This document shows, in pieces, positions 1 through 6,339 of a stretch of 11,923 nucleotides of DNA. Within the stretch, counting starts at the first letter, position 1. Each line of letters opens with the position of its first letter. The position numbers and the translations under genes were made by a program. This DNA is from Treponema sp. (GTDB lineage: Bacteria; Spirochaetota; Spirochaetia; Treponematales; Breznakiellaceae): positions 1-11,923 of the forward strand of contig JAISBK010000049.1 of assembly GCA_031266255.1 (NCBI GenBank). Reading direction: 5' to 3'. The notes under the pieces are model-generated. The model ran no database searches. It saw only the letters and a program-made list of their open reading frames with translations, and had not been told where the DNA came from.

Positions 1-327
1 GCCGATGATGACGCGGATAATTTTTCCGCCTGGGCGCTGTCGGTGGATGAGGACCCTGTTCCGCCGCCACCTGCCGCGCCGGTCAGGAACGCCGGGGTTT
101 TCCCGGAAGTTCCGCCGCCACCGATCCTCGAAGCCGCCCCCGCGACGATTCCCGCCATTGATGTGTGGCCGCAGGCCGGCTTTGTGGACACAGCCCCCGC
201 CCCCGTTTTGGCCAAACCCCACCGGACAAGGGCTGACCGCGCGTTTTGGGGAAAACTCAGGGACCTTCCGCCTTTAACGCAGGGGATCATTCTGTCGGAA
301 ATTTTGGGTCCCCCCAGAAGTCTTTAA
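1..327 (+). CDS. C-terminal end of an unrecognised protein (5' end outside window)
   Basis: The frame is open from the first base to a TAA at 325-327, giving 108 visible residues, so this is the tail of a gene that begins upstream. The first 18 or so residues are acidic (ADDDAD, VDEDP). They are followed by a long proline/alanine-rich stretch with repeated PPPP runs, typical of an unstructured linker. The last 30 residues become a compact, mixed hydrophobic segment ending in SEILGPPRSL. No catalytic motif or domain is visible, so no function is assigned. An ATG in the same frame at 43 is unlikely to be the start, because the acidic stretch before it reads as continuous coding sequence. Codon use is GC-rich like the rest of the core genes. 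Confidence 0.6.
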   Translation, partial: ADDDADNFSAWALSVDEDPVPPPPAAPVRNAGVFPEVPPPPILEAAPATIPAIDVWPQAGFVDTAPAPVLAKPHRTRADRAFWGKLRDLPPLTQGIILSEILGPPRSL

Positions 328-341
328 GGGATCCCTATTAG

Positions 342-442
342 ATGCGTTCACCTTCTTCAGCCGATCATTTTATTGCGCGGCTTGACAGGCTTGCGGCCTC
401 TTTGAAAGGCGGTACGGGTTCGGCGGACGCGCTGGCCTTGGA
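342..442 (+). pseudogene. possible 5' remnant of a truncated gene
   Basis: An ATG at 342 lies 15 bases after the preceding stop. An AAGGGA that overlaps that stop could serve as a distant ribosome site. The first 33 or so codons (MRSPSSADHFIARLDRLAASLKG, in two parts) look like a real amphipathic N-terminus. From 443 onward the same frame is simply the antisense of azlD, and it ends at 581 with no protein-like character. The simplest reading is the start of a gene cut off by rearrangement where the azlD 3' end now lies. It could also be a chance open frame. Confidence 0.25.
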
Positions 443-820
443 TCAGGCGGAAAATGTGGACAGCGCAGTTCCGATGAGCATGTACACCGCGGTCCCTCCA
501 CAGATACTGAGGAGCGCATTCCGCTTCCATAGATGCACCAAGGCGGTAAAGCCCGCGGCCAGGAGCGCAGGGAACCCTTGAGCAAAATCAAGTATCCAGG
601 GGGCGCTTATGGCATTGAAAGCCAATACGGTCATCGCTACCGGTGGAACGAGCTTTTCCACAAAGTCCAGCATAGATCCCCACGTTTCTCTTGGTTTAAG
701 GTGCCCATCTTCCCTATCCTGTTGGCTCCGGAAAAACAGGAACGGAAAAACCCGGCAGAAGAAAATGACCCCTCCCATGATCACCGTTAAGATCAGGGCG
801 CTGCGTAGACTGACCATCAT
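443..820 (-). CDS. azlD: AzlD family small subunit of branched-chain amino acid exporter
   Basis: This 125-residue, strongly hydrophobic protein belongs by pattern to the AzlD family, the small integral-membrane partner of AzlC. In characterised members (AzlCD of Bacillus, YgaZH of E. coli) the pair exports branched-chain amino acids or analogues and L-valine. Visible traits are an N-terminal membrane helix (residues 5-30), the family-like FVEKLVPPVAMTVLAF segment, a helix around FPALLAAGFTALVHLW, and the closing LSICGGTAVYMLIGTAL segment. It starts at an ATG inside the end of azlC (ATGA overlap, 4 bases), so translation is coupled. A second ATG directly follows, so Met1 or Met2 could be used. 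It is slightly longer than the usual 100-110 residues, but the C-terminus looks intact. Confidence 0.85.
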   Translation of the reverse strand: MMVSLRSALILTVIMGGVIFFCRVFPFLFFRSQQDREDGHLKPRETWGSMLDFVEKLVPPVAMTVLAFNAISAPWILDFAQGFPALLAAGFTALVHLWKRNALLSICGGTAVYMLIGTALSTFSA

Positions 821-1593
821 CGGGCCTTTCGCTTCTGCAGAAGCTGCACTAAGGCCAGGGAAAGCGCCATGGCCGCCAACAAGGAAATCCGGGAAGGAAG
901 CGTGAAAACCGCGAGGACCGCGACCCCTGCAGCAATCAAGAATATCCGGGCCTGCCGTACGCGGAGGACTTGTTCGATCATCAATACCACAAAAAGGGCG
1001 GTCAAAGCGAACCCAATGCCTTGCATACTAAAGGGCAGCAGAGAACCTGCCACAGCCCCGATCACCGAACCCATCACCCAATAGCTCTGATCCAAAACCG
1101 CAACCAAGAACATGAACCGGCTCCGCTCATCCGGGGTATGATCTGCCAAATCAAGGGCGGTCCCCTGAGGCCGCGGACCCTGGGGTTCAGGAAGGGAAGA
1201 AAGCAGGGCAAAGGTTTCATCGGTCAGGGCAAATATGAGGTAATACTTGAAGGCCCCGGCAGCGTTAAACCGGGTAAGCATAGAAAAACCATAGGCTGTA
1301 TGCCGGGCATTCACCACGAGCTGCACCAAGGCAGCCTCTACCAGGGTGGTCCCGGCTGCAAAAAGGCCCACTGCCAGGTACTGACCAGCCCCGGCATACA
1401 TGATGAGGCTCATCACCAGGGAGAACCACCAAGGGTAGCCAGCATCCACCAAAAGCAGCCCAAAGGCAATCCCTATGGCTAAATAACCAAGTAAAACCGG
1501 CATAGAATAACGAAAGGCTTGTACGAACAGCTTAGAATGAAACGATTGGTTCATGGACTTATAAATATACGTGAAAGCCTGAGGCTTGTCCAT
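817..1593 (-). CDS. azlC: AzlC family branched-chain amino acid permease/exporter large subunit
   Basis: This 258-residue inner-membrane protein is the large subunit of the AzlCD exporter. Family hallmarks are PVLLGYLAIGIAFGLLLVDAGY near residues 32-53, the MYAGAGQYLAVGLF segment, and VVNARHTAYGFSML with the conserved NAR-H motif. TDETFALL and QSYWVMGSVIGAVAG follow. Hydrophobic helices alternate through to a basic C-terminus (KRKAR). The ATG at 1593 is chosen because AAGGGGA lies 2 bases upstream; the next Met (residue 14) has no ribosome site. The azlD partner follows with a 4-base overlap, giving a two-gene operon. The gene is divergent from groEL, and no regulator gene such as azlB is beside it. 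Confidence 0.9.
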   Translation of the reverse strand: MDKPQAFTYIYKSMNQSFHSKLFVQAFRYSMPVLLGYLAIGIAFGLLLVDAGYPWWFSLVMSLIMYAGAGQYLAVGLFAAGTTLVEAALVQLVVNARHTAYGFSMLTRFNAAGAFKYYLIFALTDETFALLSSLPEPQGPRPQGTALDLADHTPDERSRFMFLVAVLDQSYWVMGSVIGAVAGSLLPFSMQGIGFALTALFVVLMIEQVLRVRQARIFLIAAGVAVLAVFTLPSRISLLAAMALSLALVQLLQKRKAR

Positions 1594-1673
1594 GTTCCCC
1601 TTATGCGTCCTCTAAAGCCTGGGCAGCTCATTCGTCAAACCAGTAATTTTTGCATAGAGCATAATGTTTGGTA

Positions 1674-1702
1674 TTGCCGTAGTGCCTGCTATTTAGTATT
1701 TT
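1674..1702 (+). promoter_or_regulatory. candidate sigma-70 promoter for groEL
   Basis: TTGCCG (1674-1679) is separated by 17 bases from TATTTT (1697-1702), a 4/6 plus 4/6 match to the vegetative consensus. Transcription would start near 1709, leaving a leader of about 160 bases before groEL. No CIRCE element (TTAGCACTC-N9-GAGTGCTAA) is visible in the leader, so HrcA control is not supported here. Confidence 0.35.
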
Positions 1703-1710
1703 ATAAAAAA

Positions 1711-1731
1711 GCCTCGAATACGATATGAGGC
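1711..1731. other. short inverted repeat GCCTC/GAGGC in groEL leader
   Basis: GCCTC (1711-1715) and GAGGC (1727-1731) flank an 11-base loop. On the minus strand the hairpin is followed at once by TTTTTTAT, the form of a weak intrinsic terminator. On the plus strand it would sit at the very 5' end of the predicted groEL transcript. It could be a protein-binding operator near +1, a transcript-end hairpin, or a terminator of antisense transcription. The 5-bp stem is short. Confidence 0.3.
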
Positions 1732-1807
1732 AATAATTCATTTCATAATGTACCGGTTTATTCACTGGCAGGAGAGAAGCACTGTTAGCATAGCCGTATT
1801 ATGGGTA

Positions 1808-1832
1808 AGGAAAGGGTGAAAACCCCGTTCCT
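1808..1832 (+). promoter_or_regulatory. hairpin in groEL 5' leader
   Basis: AGGAA (1808-1812) pairs with TTCCT (1828-1832), and GGG (1814-1816) with CCC (1823-1825), around a TGAAAA loop with a small internal bulge. The hairpin ends 24 bases before the groEL ribosome site. A longer-range 8-bp pairing is also possible between TACCGGTT (1751-1758) and AACCGGTA (1841-1848), which would enclose it. No known thermometer class is recognised. Confidence 0.3.
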
Positions 1833-1870
1833 ATTGAATCAACCGGTAAATAAAAGAGGAGAAAAGAAAA

Positions 1871-3517
1871 ATGGCGAAGCAGTTGTTGTTCAACGAAGAT
1901 GCCAGGCGTAGGTTGCTTGCGGGGGTTGAGCAAATTTCCAAGGCTGTTAAGGTAACCCTTGGGCCCAAGGGACGGAATGTCCTGCTAGATAAGAAATTCG
2001 GAGCCCCTACGGTTACTAAAGATGGCGTTTCTGTAGCAAAAGAAGTAGAACTCGAAGACCCCTATGAGAACATGGGAGCCCAGCTTCTCAAAGAAGTGGC
2101 TACCAAAACCAATGATGTGGCCGGAGACGGTACTACTACTGCTACGGTGTTGGCTTATTCCCTGATTAAAGAGGGGCTTAAATCCGTGGCTGCGGGGATG
2201 ACTCCCCTTGAGTTAAAGCGTGGTATTGACAAGGCAGTGGAGATCGCGGTCGGAGAAATCAAGAAAAATTCCAAAGAAATCAAAGACAAGGAAGAAATTT
2301 CCCACGTTGCTTCAGTTTCAGCTAATAATGACAGCGAAATCGGCAATACCATCGCCGATGCCATGGAAAAAGTCGGTAAAGACGGAGTTATCACCGTAGA
2401 AGAGTCCAAAACCATGGATACCACCATTGAATTTGTGGAAGGTATGCAGTTTGATCGGGGCTATATTTCCGCGTATTTTGTAACCGACCGGGACACCATG
2501 TCCAGCGTATACGAAGATGTGTATATCCTCATCCATGACAAAAAAATCTCTTCCATGAAAGATATGCTGCCCCTGCTTGAGAAGGTTGCCCAGAGTGGTA
2601 AGCCCCTGCTCATCATCGCGGAAGATGTGGATGGTGAAGCCCTTTCTACCTTGGTGTTGAACAGTCTCCGGGGTACCCTCCGTACCTGCGCGGTTAAGGC
2701 TCCTGGATTTGGGGATCGGCGCAAGGCCATGTTGGAAGATATTGCCATCCTCACCGGTGGGGAAGTCATCACCGAAGAACTGGGGATCAAGCTGGAAAAC
2801 ACCGAAATCTCCCAGCTTGGTAAGGCCAAGACCGTCAAAGTTGATAAGGACAACACCACCGTCATCAATGGTTCAGGGAAGCCAAAGGAAATCCAAGATC
2901 GGATCGCTCAGATCAAGGCGCAGATCGAGGATACCACTTCCGACTACGACCGAGAAAAACTCCAAGAGCGGCTTGCGAAGCTGGCCGGTGGTGTGGCGGT
3001 GATCAACGTTGGAGCGGCCACTGAAGTGGAACTGAAAGAGAAGAAACACCGGGTGGAAGATGCGCTCTCCGCTACCCGTGCAGCCATTGAAGAAGGAATC
3101 GTCAGTGGCGGCGAGATCGCCCTGATTCAGGCAGCCATTGCCCTGGACAAAGCCGATACCAAAGGTTTGACGGACGATGAGAAGGTTGGCTTTAAGATCG
3201 TCAAACGTGCCCTTGAGGAACCCATCCGGCAGATCGCAGAAAACGCTGGCCTTGATGGTGCGGTCATCGCAGACAAAGCCAAGGTTGAGAAGAGCGGGAT
3301 CGGCTTTGATGCAGCCAAGATGGAATGGGTTGATATGGTGAAAGCCGGTATCATCGATCCTGCAAAGGTAACCCGTTCTGCGCTCCAGAACGCCGCTTCC
3401 ATTGCCAGCCTCCTGCTAACCACCGAATGTGCCATTACCGACATCCCTGAGAAAAAAGAGGCTGCCCCTATGCCCGGCGGCGGCGGTATGGGTGGCATGG
3501 GCGGTATGGACTACTAA
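1871..3517 (+). CDS. groL: 60 kDa chaperonin GroEL
   Basis: This is the full-length 548-residue group I chaperonin. It forms the cytoplasmic double-ring folding chamber that works with GroES and ATP. Nucleotide-site motifs are in place: TLGPKG at 29-34, KDG at 50-52, and DGTTTATV at 86-93. The apical domain (about 190-370) and the hinge glycines (AGGVAVI at 372-378) are intact, as is the C-terminal GGM-repeat tail, which here ends GGMDY. The third residue of the usual Gly-Gly-Gly stretch (SGGE, 412-415) is Glu. The ATG is set by AGGAG at 1857-1861, 9 bases upstream. There is no groES directly upstream; the two genes are, to my recollection, unlinked in other treponemes too. It is convergent with hpf, with a strong hairpin between them. 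Confidence 0.98.
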   Translation: MAKQLLFNEDARRRLLAGVEQISKAVKVTLGPKGRNVLLDKKFGAPTVTKDGVSVAKEVELEDPYENMGAQLLKEVATKTNDVAGDGTTTATVLAYSLIKEGLKSVAAGMTPLELKRGIDKAVEIAVGEIKKNSKEIKDKEEISHVASVSANNDSEIGNTIADAMEKVGKDGVITVEESKTMDTTIEFVEGMQFDRGYISAYFVTDRDTMSSVYEDVYILIHDKKISSMKDMLPLLEKVAQSGKPLLIIAEDVDGEALSTLVLNSLRGTLRTCAVKAPGFGDRRKAMLEDIAILTGGEVITEELGIKLENTEISQLGKAKTVKVDKDNTTVINGSGKPKEIQDRIAQIKAQIEDTTSDYDREKLQERLAKLAGGVAVINVGAATEVELKEKKHRVEDALSATRAAIEEGIVSGGEIALIQAAIALDKADTKGLTDDEKVGFKIVKRALEEPIRQIAENAGLDGAVIADKAKVEKSGIGFDAAKMEWVDMVKAGIIDPAKVTRSALQNAASIASLLLTTECAITDIPEKKEAAPMPGGGGMGGMGGMDY

Positions 3518-3558
3518 ACCATATCCTTATAAACCCCACGCTGCAAAAGCGGGTAGGA

Positions 3559-3583
3559 TGGAGGGGCTTTTTTGGCCCCTCCA
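3559..3583. terminator. hairpin between convergent groEL and hpf
   Basis: A perfect 9-bp, GC-rich stem, TGGAGGGGC (3559-3567) with GCCCCTCCA (3575-3583), encloses a TTTTTTG loop 41 bases after the groEL stop. No T-run follows on either strand, so it is not a textbook intrinsic terminator. Its place between two convergent genes makes a shared transcript-end function likely. Confidence 0.6.
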
Positions 3584-3611
3584 CTCCATCCCCAGACCTT
3601 TTACCCCAGCC

Positions 3612-3902
3612 TTAGCGCTTATCGATAACTTTTTCCTTTTCTTTAATTATCTTGGCGTCCAGCTTATCAAGGAGTTTATCAATTGCTGCGTTGAGTTCAA
3701 AATCAGTTTCCTTGAGATGAACCGATACGCCCCAGCGGAAATTAACCGTTGCCTCTACGGCGAAGTCTTTGTTTTTGGTGAGCGTAAACAGGAGATCAAT
3801 GATCATATTTTCCGCATTATGGATGCGGTCCAGTTTACGATTCAGGTAATCCCGGGCGTCATCTTTCAGAGTGAAATGAACGGCCTTAATGTCAATATTC
3901 AT
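3612..3902 (-). CDS. hpf: ribosome hibernation promoting factor, short form (HPF/RaiA family)
   Basis: This 96-residue protein has the HPF/YfiA architecture: a starting beta strand MNIDIKAVHFTL, a helix DARDYLNRKLDRI, antiparallel strands (EATVNFRWGVSVHLKE), then helix NAAIDKLLDKLDAKI and a lysine-rich tail. Such proteins bind the 30S decoding region and inactivate or dimerise ribosomes in stationary phase. It lacks the extra C-terminal domain of long HPF. The ATG at 3902 is preferred over one at 3926, because AGGAG lies 5 bases before it and the upstream ATG has no ribosome site. It lies 96 bases downstream of rpoN on the same strand, the rpoN-hpf order known from many bacteria. The intervening gap is very AT-rich and could carry its own promoter. 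Confidence 0.88.
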   Translation of the reverse strand: MNIDIKAVHFTLKDDARDYLNRKLDRIHNAENMIIDLLFTLTKNKDFAVEATVNFRWGVSVHLKETDFELNAAIDKLLDKLDAKIIKEKEKVIDKR

Positions 3903-3998
3903 ACGAGCTCCTATGAAAGAAATCATATAACAAATCGTTATTTTAAAGATAATATAAGAAAATAGTAAAGAAAAACGAGAAAAATAAGCCAGTCCTAT

Positions 3999-5360
3999 TC
4001 ACCGTGTATATGATGGCCCCAGATCCAGTTCATTCCGGTATTTGGCCACGGTTCGTCTGGCTAAGGGAATTCCCCGTTTAGCAAGCAGTTCGGCTATTTT
4101 CTGATCTGACAAATGCCGATCCTCCTCAGATATGAGTTCTTTGATTATTTCTTTGACTCCCTCCTTGGAAAAACGGGATCCCCCGGAACCTGCTCCACTT
4201 ATGGAATTGGTAAAAAAATGACGGAGTTCAAAAATCCCCCACTCGGTCTGCATGTATTTACCATTGGCAGTCCGAGAAACCGTGGTCTCATGAATCTCCA
4301 GTTCTCCGGCTATATCCCGCAGCGTAAGGGGTGCCAGGTACTTAGGGCCATTCGCGAAAAATGCTCGCTGGAATTCAACAATGGCCCGGGAAACCCGCAG
4401 GAGGGTATGGTTCCGCCGGTGAATGGACTGGATAAACCACTGGGCCTCTTTGATGTTTTCCTTGACAAAATCCCGGGTAGATTTATCTCCTGCTTTTTTA
4501 TCAGAAATGTGCATAAAAAAAGGATTGATTCCCAATACAGGAATTTCTTCATGGTTGAGGAGAATCACGAATTCCCCTTCTTTCTTGAAAACCTGCACAT
4601 CAGGAACCACATACCGGGTATCCCCAGAAGCGAATTGCCGGCCTGGAAAAGGGGATAAGGCTCGAATCCGTTCATCAATATACCGGGTCTCATCCAGGGT
4701 ACGGTTCAACTTCTTGGCAAGCTCCGCAAGCCTCCCTCGATCCAGGAGTTCCAGATACGAAAGGGCATCCCGTATACCCGCTGGGGCATCCGGGAGCAAG
4801 GCAATCTGTACCTCCAGGGATTCCCGGTAGTCCACGGTACAGGTACCCACCGGATCCAGGGACTGCACCAGTTTCATAGCTGCCTGTATTCGAGTTACCG
4901 GTTCCCCTGGTAAAAGCAGGTTCACCGGTTCTGTATGGAACCCGTCGTTATCCAGGTTTTGAATGAGCAGTTCTCCCACACGCCGGGTTTCTCCATCAAT
5001 AGGTTGAAGTCGTAACTGCCATAAAAGATGTTCTTGTAAGGTTTCAGACCGGGTGAGTGCGCCTTCGATGAATTTATGCTGTTTGTCAGCAGCTTCATTC
5101 CCATTGCGACGCATGAACCCCGAATCAGAGGTGGCTTCAAAATAGTCCTCTTCTTCTTTCTTGGGGGAACCGGAAACCACTTCTAGGGAAACCGTAAGGG
5201 GGTCTTTCACCAGTTCCAAGGCAGGGTTCCGTTCAATTTCCGCTTCTATGGTTTCCCGGAGATCGAGCATAGGAAGCTCCATCAGTTTGATAGACTGATA
5301 GAGCTGGGGACTCATCTTTAATCGTTGCTCTTGAACCAAAGAAGGACGTTGCAACTGCAC
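3999..5360 (-). CDS. rpoN: RNA polymerase sigma-54 factor RpoN
   Basis: This 453-residue alternative sigma factor directs core RNA polymerase to -24/-12 promoters and needs AAA+ enhancer-binding activators. Region I is Gln/Leu-rich at the N-terminus (SPQLYQSIKLMELPMLDL). The core-binding domain follows, then the HTH region with LRDIAGELEIHETTVSR and GKYMQTEWGIFELRHFF. Near the C-terminus is the RpoN box ARRTVAKYR (residues 434-442). I place the start at GTG 5360-5358, since AGGAG sits 7 bases before it. The TTG two codons upstream is only 1 base from the same AGGAG and is unlikely to be used. The gene is transcribed with hpf and divergently from znuC. No sigma-54 activator gene is in the window, so its regulon here is unknown. 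Confidence 0.96.
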   Translation of the reverse strand: MQLQRPSLVQEQRLKMSPQLYQSIKLMELPMLDLRETIEAEIERNPALELVKDPLTVSLEVVSGSPKKEEEDYFEATSDSGFMRRNGNEAADKQHKFIEGALTRSETLQEHLLWQLRLQPIDGETRRVGELLIQNLDNDGFHTEPVNLLLPGEPVTRIQAAMKLVQSLDPVGTCTVDYRESLEVQIALLPDAPAGIRDALSYLELLDRGRLAELAKKLNRTLDETRYIDERIRALSPFPGRQFASGDTRYVVPDVQVFKKEGEFVILLNHEEIPVLGINPFFMHISDKKAGDKSTRDFVKENIKEAQWFIQSIHRRNHTLLRVSRAIVEFQRAFFANGPKYLAPLTLRDIAGELEIHETTVSRTANGKYMQTEWGIFELRHFFTNSISGAGSGGSRFSKEGVKEIIKELISEEDRHLSDQKIAELLAKRGIPLARRTVAKYRNELDLGPSYTR

Positions 5361-5443
5361 GAACAAACTCCTCTTGTTAGCCTATTTCTATATCTTACCA
5401 CGAATTATTCATCGTATTTGGCGGATCATCTCCCATTGCTCTA

Positions 5444-5472
5444 ACTATCCTTCTTGACAGAAGATTTGTCAA
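5444..5472 (-). promoter_or_regulatory. candidate sigma-70 promoter for rpoN
   Basis: Read on the minus strand, TTGACA (5472-5467) is a perfect -35. It is followed after 17 bases by GATAGT (5449-5444), a 4/6 match to the -10 consensus. It points towards rpoN, leaving a leader of about 75 bases. The -35 is embedded in the right arm of the inverted repeat at 5451-5475. Confidence 0.45.
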
Positions 5473-5475
5473 GAA
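5451..5475. promoter_or_regulatory. perfect 9-7-9 inverted repeat, candidate operator
   Basis: TTCTTGACA (5451-5459) and TGTCAAGAA (5467-5475) are perfect reverse complements separated by GAAGATT. The repeat covers the -35 and much of the spacer of the predicted rpoN promoter and lies about 65 bases upstream of the znuC -35. A dimeric regulator binding here could repress rpoN. It could affect znuC only from a distance. I do not recognise it as a known Fur, Zur or MntR box. Confidence 0.45.
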
Positions 5476-5537
5476 CGAGCGCCGAAGATTCTTTTTCCTA
5501 TTCTATACGAACAACTCTGGGATGCTCTCAAACACTC

Positions 5538-5566
5538 TTGTATTGTACGAGCAGAATACCTATACT
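5538..5566 (+). promoter_or_regulatory. candidate sigma-70 promoter for the znuC operon
   Basis: TTGTAT (5538-5543), a 17-base spacer and TATACT (5561-5566) give a 5/6 match at -10 and 3/6 at -35. Predicted initiation is near 5573, about 40 bases before the znuC ATG. The tandem GTAT motifs just downstream (about 5578-5590) have no evident role. Confidence 0.5.
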
Positions 5567-5613
5567 AAGCCCGTGACGTATGTATATGTATCCCCCTGGA
5601 TGGTGGGACGATA

Positions 5614-6339
5614 ATGGCGCTTATCACATGCCAGAATCTGGCTCTTGCTTATGATGGTACCCTGGTGGTTCAAAAGATCAACCTTGCTGTGCATACCGGT
5701 GAGTACCTCTGCATAGTTGGAGAGAACGGTTCTGGTAAGAGTACCTTGATGAAAGGTATGCTTGGCTTATTGCCACCCAAAGAGGGAAGCATTATCTTTG
5801 GAGAGGGGCTTAGAACCAATGAAATCGGGTATCTCCCCCAGCATACCGCTGCACAGCGGGATTTTCCCGCAGGGGTTTACGAAGTGGTGTTGGCAGGACG
5901 ACTAGGGGGACGGGGAATACGGCCCTTTTATTCCAAACAGGATAAAGCCGCGGCAACAGAAAATCTCAGCCGCTTGGGGATTCAGGAATTGCGGAACCAT
6001 TGTTACCGGGAACTTTCCGGCGGACAGCAGCAGCGGGTCCTCCTGGCTCGTGCCTTATGTGCAGCCCGGAAGTTGCTGCTCTTGGACGAACCTGCTGCAG
6101 GGCTCGATCCTTTGGTTGCTGCAGAGTTGTACCGGCTCATCGAACAGATAAACCAGGAAACCGGGATGGCGGTGGTGATGGTTTCCCATGATATTAAACG
6201 GGCCATTACCTATGCAGGGCGTATACTCCATTTACAGGGTACGCCCCTTTTCTTGGGAAGTGCCGAAGCATATACCCAATCCCCTATGGGAAAACAATTT
6301 CTGGGAAACTCCCCGGAGGAACAAGATGGATACACTTGA
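5614..6339 (+). CDS. znuC: zinc/manganese-type metal ABC transporter ATP-binding protein
   Basis: This 241-residue ABC ATPase powers import of a divalent metal with the adjacent ABC-3 permease. Motifs in order are Walker A GENGSGKST (36-44), Q-loop LPQ (74-76), signature LSGGQ (134-138), Walker B LLLLDEP (154-160), D-loop GLDP (163-166) and the H-loop His192. The assignment to the ZnuC/MntB/TroB group rests mainly on the permease next to it; the ATPase alone does not reveal the metal. The ATG has a modest ribosome site (GGTGGGA, 5602-5608). It is the first gene of a compact operon and overlaps znuB by 14 bases. A good sigma-70 promoter lies upstream, and rpoN is divergent. Confidence 0.9.
   Translation: MALITCQNLALAYDGTLVVQKINLAVHTGEYLCIVGENGSGKSTLMKGMLGLLPPKEGSIIFGEGLRTNEIGYLPQHTAAQRDFPAGVYEVVLAGRLGGRGIRPFYSKQDKAAATENLSRLGIQELRNHCYRELSGGQQQRVLLARALCAARKLLLLDEPAAGLDPLVAAELYRLIEQINQETGMAVVMVSHDIKRAITYAGRILHLQGTPLFLGSAEAYTQSPMGKQFLGNSPEEQDGYT

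Noticed and set aside
1610..1638. TTGACG-17-TTAGAG as the azlC promoter
   Set aside because: The -35 is fair, but the -10 matches the consensus at only two positions and would give a leader of only about 10 bases.
1766..1796. Degenerate CIRCE-like GCACTGTTAGCA in the groEL leader
   Set aside because: Only fragments resemble TTAGCACTC/GAGTGCTAA, the arms are not inverted with the 9-base spacing, and the match is no better than chance.
3429..3965. Plus-strand open frame across the groEL end and hpf
   Set aside because: It runs through the end of groEL in another frame, the intergenic hairpin and the antisense of hpf, and shows no protein-like pattern.
3903..3998. Sigma-54 promoter upstream of hpf
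   Set aside because: No GG-N10-GC pair with the TGGCAC/TTGC context is present in this AT-rich gap.
6188..6325. N-terminal extension of the metal permease back to 6188
   Set aside because: It overlaps znuC, has no ribosome site, and the translated stretch has no membrane or family character; GGAGG precedes the ATG at 6326.
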